Assembly: GCF_003076135.1 (NCBI RefSeq)
Contig: NZ_QDGZ01000008.1
Coordinates: 124,001 to 188,000, forward strand
From: Nocardioides gansuensis
Lineage (GTDB): Bacteria > Actinomycetota > Actinomycetes > Propionibacteriales > Nocardioidaceae
DNA: 64,000 nt
Direction: 5' to 3'
Shown: one piece after another, positions 33,577-43,500 of the stretch
How the letters are laid out: each line of letters begins with the position of its first letter
How positions within the stretch are numbered: the first letter of the stretch is position 1
Program-made: the position numbers and the translations under genes
The notes under the pieces: generated by a model
What the model was told of the DNA's origin: nothing
Database searches by the model: none
The model's input: the letters and a program-made list of their open reading frames with translations, nothing else

Positions 33577-34061
33577 CTGCTGTGTCCGGCTGGATCCGGC
33601 GGAAACCGGTGTTCTACGGGCATCTGTGTCACATCTGCCGAAAATGCCGTCGGGGACTTTTCGGCCGGAGGCCTGCTGGCTCGATACCCAATCGCCGCGG
33701 GCCAACCCATTCCGTCAACGGCGACGCGGCTCTGGGCCCGGTCCTGGCCCACGCGTCCCAGGGAGGCGCTGCGTCGCCACAGGCTGCTGCTGGAGCTCGG
33801 CGGGGCATCGAGCAGCACGATCGGATCCTTGCGCAGGTGGGCCAGGTCGGGGCCGCTACACATGTGGTGGCGCAAGAGATGGGCCGCCATTCACCCGACG
33901 CCCCGGAAAACGTGGATTCGGATGTGCTTCATTTCGGGGCGTGGCTGGCAGTTGCGGCTGGTATCGATCCGGCTATCTGCTCAAGGATGCCGAGGCGACG
34001 GTCTGGCCGTTGCGCCTCGGGCAGCGCGGGACGGCGAGGTTCTCCCCGACCCGGTCGTCCG
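33577..34061. other. Non-coding or decayed stretch at island left end
   Basis: About 485 bp with no frame that looks coding on either strand: third positions are not GC-biased and all frames give low-complexity or broken products. One short frame around 33980-34010 reads SGYLLKDAE, like the end of a response-regulator receiver domain, but its surroundings do not extend the match. No integrase remnant could be recognised. Confidence 0.6.
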
Positions 34062-34115
34062 AGCGCCAGCGCGGGGCGAGCCTCAGGGAGCACGGTCTCG
34101 CCCCGCGCTGGCGCT
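34062..34115. terminator. Long perfect hairpin downstream of the MGH1-like hydrolase gene
   Basis: A 19-bp perfect inverted repeat (34062-34080 with 34097-34115) with a 16-nt loop, 41 bp past the stop of the minus-strand hydrolase. No T-run. It probably ends that transcript. Confidence 0.75.
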
Positions 34116-34156
34116 TCGGGGTCAGGTGACGAGCGTGCCGAGTGCCCGTCCGACTG

Positions 34157-36643
34157 CTACAGCCGCACCTTCGTGGTGCCGGCGGGCACGGCCACCCTGC
34201 GGGCCGGGGCAGCCTCGGGGTGAACGGTGATCGTCACCTTCTGGTCCGCGGTCACCTCGAACGTCGCGCCTGTGCTGGTGAGCACGAAGTCTCGCACCAC
34301 GACCCGTCCGCCGCTGGCGGTGAAGAGCACCTGTCCGTCCCTGCTGAGCCTGGTCGAGCTGGCGTCGGCGACCACGCTGTAGGTCTGTCCGCGCCACGGC
34401 ACGTCGTGGACGGCGTTGCGCCCGGGCAGGCCCAGGGTGCCGAAGCGGAAGCCGTTGACGTCGCCCCAGGCGTCGTCGCTGAACAGCTCGGTCGAGGTCA
34501 TCAGCGGCATCAGGTTTGACCAGCTGTAGGTGCGCCACGCGGTGTCGGTGGCGGCGCCGTTGATCAGCTGCCCGGGCTCGGCGTCCCAGTACTCCGGGAA
34601 CCAGCCCAGCTCCTCGTACGACGACTGCCACAGCCGGGTGCTCTTGTCGGCGAGCCGGGCTGCCTCCGCGTCGAAGCCGTAGCGCTTGAGGCCGTCGTAG
34701 ACGGTGGCGTTCATCGGTGGCCACACCGCTCCCTTCCACTCCTCGCACGCGTCCTCCTCCATGTGTTCCTGGAAGTAGATGAAGTGCTCGGCCTCGGGAT
34801 GATGGTCTCCAGAGCTGCAGAACGCGGGATCGTTGCGGGCCACGCTGGGCAGGGCGTGTGCGCCGCCGAACTCGTCCGGGTTCTCGAGGTGCTCGTCGAC
34901 CAGCCGCTGGGCGTGGGCGGGGGAGGCCAGCCCGCCGAACAGCGGGTAGAAGACGGTGGGCGTGCTGGTGTGCTCCCAGCGACCGTCGAGGTAGCGGTTG
35001 AGGTAGAGGCCGCGCTCGTCATTCCACAGGCGGGCGTCCATCTGCTCGGCCAGTTCCGCGTGAAGGTCGGCGTACTGCTTCGCGTCAGCGGGCCTGCCGA
35101 GTTCGTCGGCCATCCTGCCGAGGACGTGCGCGAACAGGCCGTAGTAGGAGTTCAGTGGTACGTCGGTCAGGTCGGTGTGGTCACGTGTGTCGGTGCCACC
35201 ATCCCTGGGGATCTGCTTGTAGCCGAAGAACTGCGGACTGTCGTCGAGACCGAGGTGGTTGCCACGACCCCCGGGACGGTCCGCCACCCACGGGCTCTCG
35301 AGCAGCCCGTCGCCGTTGACGTCGAACTCCGGCATCCTGGCGATGTACGCGGTCATCACCGGGTAGACCAGCTCGAGGATCGACCGGTCGCCGGTGCGCT
35401 GGTAGACCCGCCAGGCGGCGTACGCGTGCATCGGCCCGGCGTGCAGCTGGTCGTAGCGCGGACCGCCTTGGTCGTAGAAGTCACGGATGTGATCGAGGGC
35501 GAGCGCCGGGTCGAGATGGGCAGCAGTGATCGCGTCCCAGGCCGAGTCCCAGCCCTTGAAGATGTCGTCACCACCGCCGCCGAGGCCCCACATCACGAAG
35601 CTGCGGTTGAACTTCTCGTCGTAGTTGGCGTTCAGCGCCATCGCGTCGCGCATCGCGTCGATCATGTCGCCGAGCGGACCGGACCCGCTGACGCTCACCT
35701 TGTCGATGCGCGTCCTGGCACGCTCGAGCAGCTCGGTGACCTCCTCGGGAGTGCGCCGGGCCGGCGGCAGCGCCTCATCGCCCATGCGAGCTGTGAAGGT
35801 GAGCGTGTCACCCGCGTCGAGCTCGTAGTGCAGCGCCGCGGCCGCCGTCCCGTCCGCGGCACTCTTGCCCCCCATGGCGTTCATCATGTCCTTGAGGGTC
35901 GCGTACGAGCGGGCACCGTCGGCAGCCTGATCGGCGTCGACCCGGAAATGCGCGGTCTGGTCCCCGTCAGCCAGCCCCCTCGTGATGCCGGCCAGCGATC
36001 CGGATCCGGCGACCGCGTAGGTGCTGGGCTCGGCGAACGGGGCGCTGGCGTCCAGATAGATCGTGGTGCCGTCGTCGAGGGCGGTGACCGAGCCGACCAG
36101 CTCCTCGTCGTTCACGCGGGCATAGCGCACGACGATGTCCTGCTTCTGTGCCTGGATGGTGTCGTACTGCTTCTGCAGCACGGGCAGCTCCGCCGTTGCG
36201 GCCGCGACCTCCTCTGCGGACCAGCTCTCGGGATGGTCGATCGTCGCCTGGAGGGCGTCGAGGCGCGCCTGGTGCAGCACTCGGTCGTCGGAGCTGATCC
36301 GTATCTCGTAGTAGCTGCCGTCGCTGGCAATCGGCCCGAAGCTACGGATGTTCGGGACCATGTTCTCGTGGACCACCTTCTTGGACTCGGTGACGAGCGA
36401 GACGGAGGTGGAGAAGCGGGTTTCGCCGCGCCCGACGAAGAGGGCTCCGTTGAACTCCTGCTCCTTGAAGCCCGGCATGACGAACGGGCGGGCCAGTGGT
36501 GCGTAGTCCTCGAGAACGGGCCCGGCCTCCTGAAGCCGTTCTTCCGCGGCCGCGGACCAGGGACTGTCGGTAGCGAGTACTGCCAGACAGCCGGCGAGGG
36601 GCAACGCCACGCCGCGCACAGCAAGGGCGAGAGATGGGGACAT
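34157..36643 (-). CDS. Exported MGH1-like (GH63/trehalase-clan) glycoside hydrolase
   Basis: An 828-residue protein with an N-terminal signal segment (about residues 1-32). An N-terminal beta-sandwich is followed by an (alpha/alpha)6-barrel with blocks DQGGPRYDQLHAGPMHAYAAW, GLLESPWVADRPGGRGNHLGLDDSPQF and EWKGAVWPPMNATVYDGLKRYG, as in mannosylglycerate-hydrolase-like and GH63 enzymes. A C-terminal beta domain ends ARRVAVPAGTTKVRL. Substrate not determinable; relatives act on alpha-glucosides or mannosylglycerate. GGAGG lies 9 nt before the ATG. A LacI-type palindrome sits 19 bp upstream of the start. It is the only hydrolase of the island on the minus strand, divergent from the rest. Confidence 0.8.
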   Translation of the reverse strand: MSPSLALAVRGVALPLAGCLAVLATDSPWSAAAEERLQEAGPVLEDYAPLARPFVMPGFKEQEFNGALFVGRGETRFSTSVSLVTESKKVVHENMVPNIRSFGPIASDGSYYEIRISSDDRVLHQARLDALQATIDHPESWSAEEVAAATAELPVLQKQYDTIQAQKQDIVVRYARVNDEELVGSVTALDDGTTIYLDASAPFAEPSTYAVAGSGSLAGITRGLADGDQTAHFRVDADQAADGARSYATLKDMMNAMGGKSAADGTAAAALHYELDAGDTLTFTARMGDEALPPARRTPEEVTELLERARTRIDKVSVSGSGPLGDMIDAMRDAMALNANYDEKFNRSFVMWGLGGGGDDIFKGWDSAWDAITAAHLDPALALDHIRDFYDQGGPRYDQLHAGPMHAYAAWRVYQRTGDRSILELVYPVMTAYIARMPEFDVNGDGLLESPWVADRPGGRGNHLGLDDSPQFFGYKQIPRDGGTDTRDHTDLTDVPLNSYYGLFAHVLGRMADELGRPADAKQYADLHAELAEQMDARLWNDERGLYLNRYLDGRWEHTSTPTVFYPLFGGLASPAHAQRLVDEHLENPDEFGGAHALPSVARNDPAFCSSGDHHPEAEHFIYFQEHMEEDACEEWKGAVWPPMNATVYDGLKRYGFDAEAARLADKSTRLWQSSYEELGWFPEYWDAEPGQLINGAATDTAWRTYSWSNLMPLMTSTELFSDDAWGDVNGFRFGTLGLPGRNAVHDVPWRGQTYSVVADASSTRLSRDGQVLFTASGGRVVVRDFVLTSTGATFEVTADQKVTITVHPEAAPARRVAVPAGTTKVRL

Positions 36644-36661
36644 CGGTGTTGACCTCCAGGA

Positions 36662-36675
36662 TGTTAGCGCTCACA
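36662..36675. promoter_or_regulatory. LacI-type operator, class A (TGTTAGCGCTCACA)
   Basis: A near-perfect 14-bp palindrome with the central AGCGCT of many actinobacterial LacI-family sites. It lies in the 5' region of the MGH1-like gene. A close relative, TGTGAACGCTCACA, is at 40455-40468. Site identity is inferred from symmetry and recurrence. Confidence 0.6.
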
Positions 36676-36869
36676 TTTTCTCAGCGACGGTAAGAGGGCC
36701 GGCCGCGCCGGGGCAAGGGTTCGCGGGCATATCGACCGGATCCGGCCATGGGGCCAAGGCCGCATTCCCGCCCCACGCGAGGCGATCCCCGGGCGGGGCG
36801 CCAGGTTCGCGCCCGACTGCGCCGTGCTTGACGGGTGTGGTGATGGTCACGTAACGTGTCGACTCAATC

Positions 36870-36883
36870 TTGAAACCTTTCAA
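36870..36883. promoter_or_regulatory. LacI-type operator, class B (TTGAAACCTTTCAA)
   Basis: A perfect palindrome with halves TTGAAA and TTTCAA, 90 bp before the GH106-type gene. It matches the GAAACGTTTC-type sites at 40175 and 40480. Confidence 0.6.
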
Positions 36884-36973
36884 AAAGCGCCAAGAGAGAC
36901 CCCCGCAGAGGGCTCGACCGACACATCGCCTGGCCACCGTGTGCAATCCGTCCTCAACCACGGAGGAGTCATC

Positions 36974-39900
36974 ATGACCGCCCACACGCCTCACCCCCAG
37001 AGGGTCTCCCGACGCGCGTTTCTCGGTGCCACCGCCGCGGCCGCGGGCTTCGCCGTCTTGCCGTCGGCCGCGGCACGGGCAACTGGGCCCGCCGCAGCCC
37101 CCGCGATCGGCGGCATCCTGGCATCCGAGTGGGCCCGCAGCTTCGCGCGTCCCGGGCTCGGCACCGCCGCCGGCTTCCGCTGGTGGTGGCCGCATGGTCT
37201 GGTGGACCCGGCCGAGGTCGCCCGCGAGGTCGACCAGGTCGCCGACGCTGGCTTCGGTGTCCTAGAGGTCGCCGACGTCACCCACAGCCTGCGGGCACGT
37301 GGCATCGACATCGACACCGAGAGCCACGGTTGGGGCACCCCAGCCTGGGTGGAGGGGGTGAAGGCCGCCCTGACCCAGGCGATCAAGCGCCATGTGCGGA
37401 TCGACCTCACGGTGGGTCCCTCATGGCCCGCCGCGGTGCCGACGATCACCCCCGACGACCCTGCCGCTTGCACCGAGCTGGTGCACGGTCGCGCCGACGT
37501 CGCGTCGGGCACGACGTACGACGACGTCCTCCCTTCGCCGGTCGTCCATGCCAGTGCCGGTGTCAACCGGCAGGAGCTCGTGACCGTGCAGGCTCACCGG
37601 GTGACGGCGCGTGCCGGATCGCTGACCACCCTCGAGCCGGGCTCCTATGTCGACCTCACCGACTCCGTCGAGGGGGACCGGCTCACCTGGACCGCGCCGG
37701 CGGACCCCTCGGGTGCCAACTGGGTGCTTCTCGCCTGCTGGCGGCGAGGTTCCGGCCAGGAGCCTGAGGCGGGACCCCACACCTCGCCGCGGTCCTACGT
37801 CGTCGACCACTTCAGCGCTGCAGGCGCCCGGGCAGTCGTCGCCCTGTGGGAGGACCGGGTTCTCGACCATCACATGCGCCGGCTGCTCGGCAACGCGGGC
37901 GGCTACCTGTTCGAGGACTCTCTCGAGATCGAGACCGAGGCAACCATCTGGACGCCCCACCTGCTCGAGGAGTTCGAGAAGCGCGCCGGCTACGACCTGC
38001 GGCCGTGGCTGCCCCTGGTGCTCGAGGTCGAGGAGGACTACCAGTTCGTCCTGGGCGCGCCGGGCAACGTCGCGGCGACGGACGCGCTGCGGACCAACCA
38101 GGTGCGCGACGACTTCAACCAGGTGCTCTCCGACCTGTACCTCGACCACCACCTCCGGCCGTTGCAGGACTTCGCGCATTCGCTGGGCATGGGGCTGCGC
38201 GTCCAGGCCTACGGGCTGGAGACGGACACGACGCACCATGCGGCGGTCCTCGACGTCGCTGAGACGGAGTCGCTGGGATTCAAGAACCTCGACGACTTCC
38301 GGGTGATGGCGGGCGGTCGCGACATCGCGGGCCACACGATCCTGTCCTGCGAGGCGATCTGCTACAACGGCGCCGCCTACAACACCATGTGGGGCGGCAA
38401 CAGCCTCAGCCCCACGTCGCAGAACCAGGCACTGGTCACCCTCAACAGCATCTTCGCGGCGGGCGTCAACCAGGCGATCATTCACGGCTTTCCCTACGCG
38501 GAGGCTCCTGAGGTCACCTGGCCGGGGTTCGCGGCGTTCTCGCCGTACTACAACGGAGCGATCGGTTTCGGGGAGGCGTGGGGACCGCGCACGCCGCAGT
38601 GGCAGCACGTTCCCGGGATCGCCGACTACCTTGCCCGCACCCAGCTGGTGCTGCAGACGGGGACGCCGAAGTACGACATCGTCTTCCTGCGTCAGAAGAG
38701 CGGGGCGTCGACGGGCATCGGCCCGTTCTGGGTCACCAATGAGGGCACGAAGCTGGGCTGGTCCCACTCCTTCATCACCGCCCCGTTGCTGACTCGTTCC
38801 GACGTGCAGTTCCGTGACGGCCGCCTGGCGCCGGATGGGCCCGCGTACAAGGTGTTGGTCATCGGTCCGGACAAGATCCGCAGTCGCGAGCTGACCATCG
38901 ACCTCGAGGCTGCGCGCAAGGTGCTCGAGCTCGGTCGTGCCGGCCTGCCGGTCGTGCTGGTACAGGACGCCGGCCGCGACTGGACCACCCAGACCACCCC
39001 CATCGGCCGCGCCAATGACCAGGCGGTCGCCGAGGTTCGGGAGCTGATGCGCCTCATCGCCGCCCTGCCGACGACACGGACGGTGCTGGAGGCCGGCGTC
39101 GGCGCCGCATTCACGGAGCTCGGTGTCAGTCGAGACGTCGAGCACGCCGATTCCACCGTCATGCACGTGCGTCGCACCCTCGACGGGGTCGACCTCTACT
39201 ACCTGGCCAACGCCCGGCACGCGGAGAACCGCCGCCTCAACCGAGTCGCTCAGGACGTGTGGCTGACCGCGAGCGACCCGCACGCGGTGCCGTGGCTGCT
39301 GGACGCGTGGAGCGGCACGGTAACGCGGGCCCCGGCCTTTGAGCGCGATGGCGCCCGCGTCCGGGTGCGGGTCGACCTGGCGCCCGGCCAGTCGACGATC
39401 GTCGCTTTCGCCGACCCTGGGCAAGGTCACCGCTCGCCGTCGGTGGTTCCGGCCGCCGGGCAGGAGATCGTGCTCCACGGTGGCCGCCCCGCTTTGCGGA
39501 CAACGACCGCCGGCACCCACGTCGTCACCCGTTCCGACGGCAGCTCCGCGACCGTCGGGATCGACCGGGTGCGGGGCGCCCTCACTCCGGCCTCCTGGAC
39601 GCTCACGCTGGAGGACTGGAAGCCGGCCGATCCCTCCGACCCGACGGTGCTGGGGACCCGGCGCGAGGAGCACACCGCCGAGTTGGCCGGACCCACCTCG
39701 TGGTCGCGCGTGGCCGGTCTCGAGGACGTCTCGGGCATCGGTCGCTACAGCACAGTCGTCGATCTCGGTGACGACTGGACGGACGAGGACGGGGCCCTGC
39801 TCGAGCTCGGCGAGGTGAACGACACCTTCCGGGTACGCGTCAACGGCGAGGAACTCCCGCCGTGTGACCCGCTGGACACCACCGTCGATCTTGGTCACCG

Positions 39901-40066
39901 GCTCCGGCCGGGCCGCAACGTGGTCGAAATCGAGGTTGCCTCGACGCTGCTCAACCGGCTCCGCGTCGTCACGCCTGCGGTGTACGGCGCCGCCTCGCGG
40001 CAGACCTACGGACTCAGCGGGCCCGTGCGGCTGGTGCCGTACGTCGAGAAGACGGTGCCGCGGTGA
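36974..40066 (+). CDS. Tat-exported GH106-type alpha-L-rhamnosidase
   Basis: A 1030-residue secreted enzyme. The twin-arginine signal (SRRAFLGATAAAAGF, residues 14-28) implies folded export. The GH106 pattern begins FRWWWPHGLVDPAEVAREVDQ and DAGFGVLEVADVTH, continues with GGYLFEDSLEIETEATIWT and SCEAICYNGAAYNTMWGG in the barrel, and ends in beta-sandwich modules (GRYSTVVDLGDDW, LRPGRNVVEIEVASTLLNRL). It should release alpha-linked L-rhamnose outside the cell. GGAGGAG (36962-36968) precedes the ATG. A class B operator lies upstream. Confidence 0.85.
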   Translation: MTAHTPHPQRVSRRAFLGATAAAAGFAVLPSAAARATGPAAAPAIGGILASEWARSFARPGLGTAAGFRWWWPHGLVDPAEVAREVDQVADAGFGVLEVADVTHSLRARGIDIDTESHGWGTPAWVEGVKAALTQAIKRHVRIDLTVGPSWPAAVPTITPDDPAACTELVHGRADVASGTTYDDVLPSPVVHASAGVNRQELVTVQAHRVTARAGSLTTLEPGSYVDLTDSVEGDRLTWTAPADPSGANWVLLACWRRGSGQEPEAGPHTSPRSYVVDHFSAAGARAVVALWEDRVLDHHMRRLLGNAGGYLFEDSLEIETEATIWTPHLLEEFEKRAGYDLRPWLPLVLEVEEDYQFVLGAPGNVAATDALRTNQVRDDFNQVLSDLYLDHHLRPLQDFAHSLGMGLRVQAYGLETDTTHHAAVLDVAETESLGFKNLDDFRVMAGGRDIAGHTILSCEAICYNGAAYNTMWGGNSLSPTSQNQALVTLNSIFAAGVNQAIIHGFPYAEAPEVTWPGFAAFSPYYNGAIGFGEAWGPRTPQWQHVPGIADYLARTQLVLQTGTPKYDIVFLRQKSGASTGIGPFWVTNEGTKLGWSHSFITAPLLTRSDVQFRDGRLAPDGPAYKVLVIGPDKIRSRELTIDLEAARKVLELGRAGLPVVLVQDAGRDWTTQTTPIGRANDQAVAEVRELMRLIAALPTTRTVLEAGVGAAFTELGVSRDVEHADSTVMHVRRTLDGVDLYYLANARHAENRRLNRVAQDVWLTASDPHAVPWLLDAWSGTVTRAPAFERDGARVRVRVDLAPGQSTIVAFADPGQGHRSPSVVPAAGQEIVLHGGRPALRTTTAGTHVVTRSDGSSATVGIDRVRGALTPASWTLTLEDWKPADPSDPTVLGTRREEHTAELAGPTSWSRVAGLEDVSGIGRYSTVVDLGDDWTDEDGALLELGEVNDTFRVRVNGEELPPCDPLDTTVDLGHRLRPGRNVVEIEVASTLLNRLRVVTPAVYGAASRQTYGLSGPVRLVPYVEKTVPR

Positions 40067-40174
40067 CGGGTGCCCCGCGCCGAATTGGCCGAGTCGACCG
40101 CGAGGGCGGTTTGGCCGATGACGCGCGGTGACAGGACCTACCACACTCGGGGCGCAGGGCTTAACGTGCGCAAC

Positions 40175-40186
40175 TGAAACGTTTAA
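40175..40186. promoter_or_regulatory. LacI-type operator, class B (TGAAACGTTTAA)
   Basis: One mismatch from the TGAAACGTTTCA palindrome. It lies 24 bp before the start of the small LuxR-type gene and overlaps a plausible -10 (TTTAAT, 40182-40187). Confidence 0.6.
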
Positions 40187-40209
40187 TCTCGGGGTAAAGG
40201 ACGTTTCCC

Positions 40210-40407
40210 ATGTCGGCCGTGTTGACCAAGGACGAGCTCACCCTTCTGGCGCTGCTCTCGCGCGGCCTGTCGACAGATCGCGTCGCCAGGCAACTCGGCC
40301 TCTCCGAGCGCACCGTGCGCCGCCATACTCGAGCAATCTGCGACCGGCTCGGGGTCGCGACCCCCGTCGAGGCCGTGGTCTGGGCTGCGCGGCGGAAGCT
40401 CGTCTGA
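40210..40407 (+). CDS. Stand-alone LuxR-type HTH protein, 65 residues
   Basis: A single GerE/LuxR DNA-binding domain: LTKDELTLLALLSRGLSTDRVARQLGLSERTVRRHTRAICDRLGV. There is no receiver or ligand domain. Codon third positions are GC-rich and AAAGGACG precedes the ATG, so it is a real gene rather than the end of a larger one. It sits between the first GH106 gene and the GH78 operon, with a class B operator in front. It may bind DNA as a dimer to regulate the hydrolase genes, or modulate another LuxR protein; both are inferences. Confidence 0.82.
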   Translation: MSAVLTKDELTLLALLSRGLSTDRVARQLGLSERTVRRHTRAICDRLGVATPVEAVVWAARRKLV

Positions 40408-40453
40408 AGACCCTAGCCGAGGGTGACCGGATGCGGTCACACCACTTCCAGAT

Positions 40454-40491
40454 GTGTGAACGCTCACACTACCGTCCTCTGAAACGTTTCT
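40454..40491. promoter_or_regulatory. Composite operator region: class A and class B palindromes before the GH78 operon
   Basis: GTGTGA-ACGC-TCACAC is a perfect 16-bp inverted repeat at 40454-40469 (it contains the class A motif). GAAACGTTTC is a perfect 10-bp palindrome at 40481-40490 (class B). The two are 11 bp apart, ending 17 bp before the GH78 start codon. Two different regulators, or one with two modes, may act here. Confidence 0.65.
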
Positions 40492-40507
40492 ATCCGAAGG
40501 ACCTCCG

Positions 40508-43500
40508 ATGTCTCTCCGTCGCCTGGGAACCCTCAGCCTGACCGCCGCACTGTCCGCGGTCGTCGCAGGGGCCCTCTCGGTTCCCGCCGTCTCCGCGTCC
40601 ACCACCATCTCGGCCACGCATCTGCTGGCGAACGGGATGAGTCAGCCGCTCGGCATGGACGACCTGGCTCCCGTCCTCAGCTGGCAGGTCACCTCGCGGG
40701 CTCGGGGCGCCGCGCAGACCGCGTACCAGGTGCAGGCGGCCTCGACACCCGACCGGCTCACGGACGGGGACGCCGACCTCTGGGACACCGGCCGTGTAGA
40801 CGGCGTCGCACAGCGGGTCGAGTACGCCGGCGCACCGCTGTCCAGCCGTGACCGGGCCTGGTGGCGGATCCGGGTCTGGAAGGAAGGGGCAGCCTCGGCG
40901 TGGAGCGAGCCCACCTGGTTCGAGGCCGGCCTGACCTCGTCATCTGACTGGCGTGCGCGCTGGATCGCCCACGAGGACTGGCGGCTGAGCGACAAGCCTG
41001 CGAACCCGGTGCGCATCGAGCTGCCCGAGACGGCCGCCCGCTACGTGCGGCTCGAGGTCACCGAGCTGGGGCTGCCGCTCGCGGAGCAGGCCCTCGACGC
41101 ACAGAACCGCCTCGACATGTCCGCGACCGCCCGCCGATTCCCGCAGCTGACGCACCGGGTCCAGCTCGCCGAGGTCCAGGTGCGCAGCTCGGCCGACCCG
41201 GCCACCAATCTCGCCTCCGGACGCGGGAAGTTCGTGATCGCCTCCGAGACCGAGACCCTGCGCAAGACCTGGGAGCCCGGGCTCGTCACGGACGACATCG
41301 TCACCTCCAACCCGCAGGAGAGCACCGCGTCCGGCTGGCAGTCCGCGGCCCACCCGAGCGCCGACGTCAGCGAGGAACCGATCTGGCTGACCATCGACCT
41401 CGGGGCACAGCGCACCTTCGACGAAGTACTCCTCTACCCGCGCACCGACACCCTGACCACGGACGGCCGGACCCCTGGCTTCCCGGTCGACTACTCGGTC
41501 CAGACCGCGGCGGAGCCTCGTGGACCGTTCACCAGCGCCGCCGAGATCGACGACCAGGCTCCCCCGGAGCCGTGGCTGCCCCCGGCGCTGCCGGTGTTCA
41601 GCCGCGACTTCGACCTGCCCACGCATGCGACTTCGGCTCGCCTCTACGTGTCCGGGCTCGGCGTCTACGTGGCCTCGCTGAACGGCCGGCGCGTCGGTGA
41701 CGCCGTGCTCGAGCCGGCGAACACCGACTTCCGTGACCGCGTCACCTACGCGGCGTACGACGTGACCGGGTTGCTCCGGGATGGGGCGAACACCTTGGGC
41801 CTGCGCGTCGGGAACGGCGCCGCGAACGCGCTGCACACCAGCGGTCGCTACCGGAAGTTCGCACGCACCACGAGTGACCCGCAGGTCATCGCGCAGCTCG
41901 AGGTCACCCTGGCGGACGGGACCCGCACGGTGGTGGCCACCGACGAGTCGTGGCGCACCAGCCTGGGCGCCACCACGTCCTCGAACTGGTACGGCGGGGA
42001 GGACTACGACGCCCGCCGCGAGCAGGCGGACTGGGACGTGCCTGGGGCCGTCCGCACCGGTTGGGAGCCGGTCGTCGCGGTCGGCGCGCCCCATGGAGCC
42101 GCACTCACAGCTCGGCAGAGCGAACCGGTGCGCGTGGTCGAACGGCTCGGGGGCGTCGAGCAGGGGCGTCCCGCGCCGAAGACCCGGGTGTATGACATCG
42201 GGCGCAACATCGCCGGCATCCCCCAGCTGACGATCGACGCACCTCGGGGCACGACCGTGCGGATCTACCCGGCCGAGGAGCTGCGCAACGACCACGCCGA
42301 CCAGTCGATCAGCAATGTCGGCGCCCCGCTGTGGGACCAGTTCACCTCCGCGGGCCGAAGGCAGACCTGGAGCCCGGACTTCAGCTACCACGGGTTCCGT
42401 TATCTCGAGGTGGTCGGCGTGCCCGACGGCGCCGAGCTCGCCGTGGCCGGGCTGCGCGTGATGGCGGACAACGAGTTGGCCGGCTCCTTCGACACCTCGA
42501 ACGACGTGCTCGACGGCATCCACCGGCTCACCCGGCGGGCGCTGGAGAACAACATGGTCAGCGTCCTCACCGACTGCCCGAGCCGCGAGAAGCTCGGCTG
42601 GCTCGAGCAGACCCACCTCATCCACGACACCATCGCCCGCAACTACGACGTCGAGGCCTACCTCGCCAAGATCGTCCAGGACGTCGCGGACGGCCAGGAG
42701 GCCTCGGGGCTGGTCCCGAGCACGGTTCCGGACTACGTGACACTGGCCGGCGCCTACCGCAACGACCCCAACTGGGGCGGGGCCCTGGTCCGGATCCCGC
42801 TGCAGCACTGGCGGACCTACGGCGACGACGCGCTGATTCGCCGCTACTACCCCGCCATGCAGCGGTACCTGGCCTTCCTGGAGGGCTCGACGGAGCGTTG
42901 GCGCAACGGGGTCTACGACTACGGCCTCGGTGACTGGGCCACGACGGAGAGGCCTGCGATGCCGCGGCCGGTGACCGGCACGTTCGGTGTCTGGGCCGTC
43001 GCCGAGGGGCTCGCGGACGCAGCTGAGGCGCTCGGTCGGGAGGCCGAGGCCGCGACGTATCGGGCCCGCGCCGCCGAGCTCGCCGCCGCCGTCTGGCGCA
43101 ACCACTACGATCCGGCGCGGGGCGTCTTCGGTGGCGGCGGCATGGGTGCCACCGCACTGGCCCTCGACATGGGCGCGGTGCCTCACGAGCACCGGCAGGC
43201 GCAGCTCCACCACCTCGTCGACCTGATCGAGGCGGCGGACTGGCATCTCGTCATGGGTGAGATCTCGTTCCCGTCGGTGCTGCGGGTGCTCTCCGAGGCA
43301 GGCCGTGATGACGTCGTGCTCAAGATCGCGTCGCAGACCACGAACCCGAGCCTGGGCTTCCAGGTCGTCCGCGGGAACACGGCGCTCGGCGAATTCTGGG
43401 ACGGTGGGAGCGGCCAGTCGCAGAGCCACTTCATGCTCGGGGCGATGGACGCCTGGCTGATGACCCGGCTGCCCGGCATCGACCAGGCCGACGACTCGGT

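Noticed and set aside
33980..34010. SGYLLKDAE frame resembling a response-regulator receiver end
   Set aside because: Only nine residues match and neither flank continues the domain in any frame; too short to call a pseudogene.
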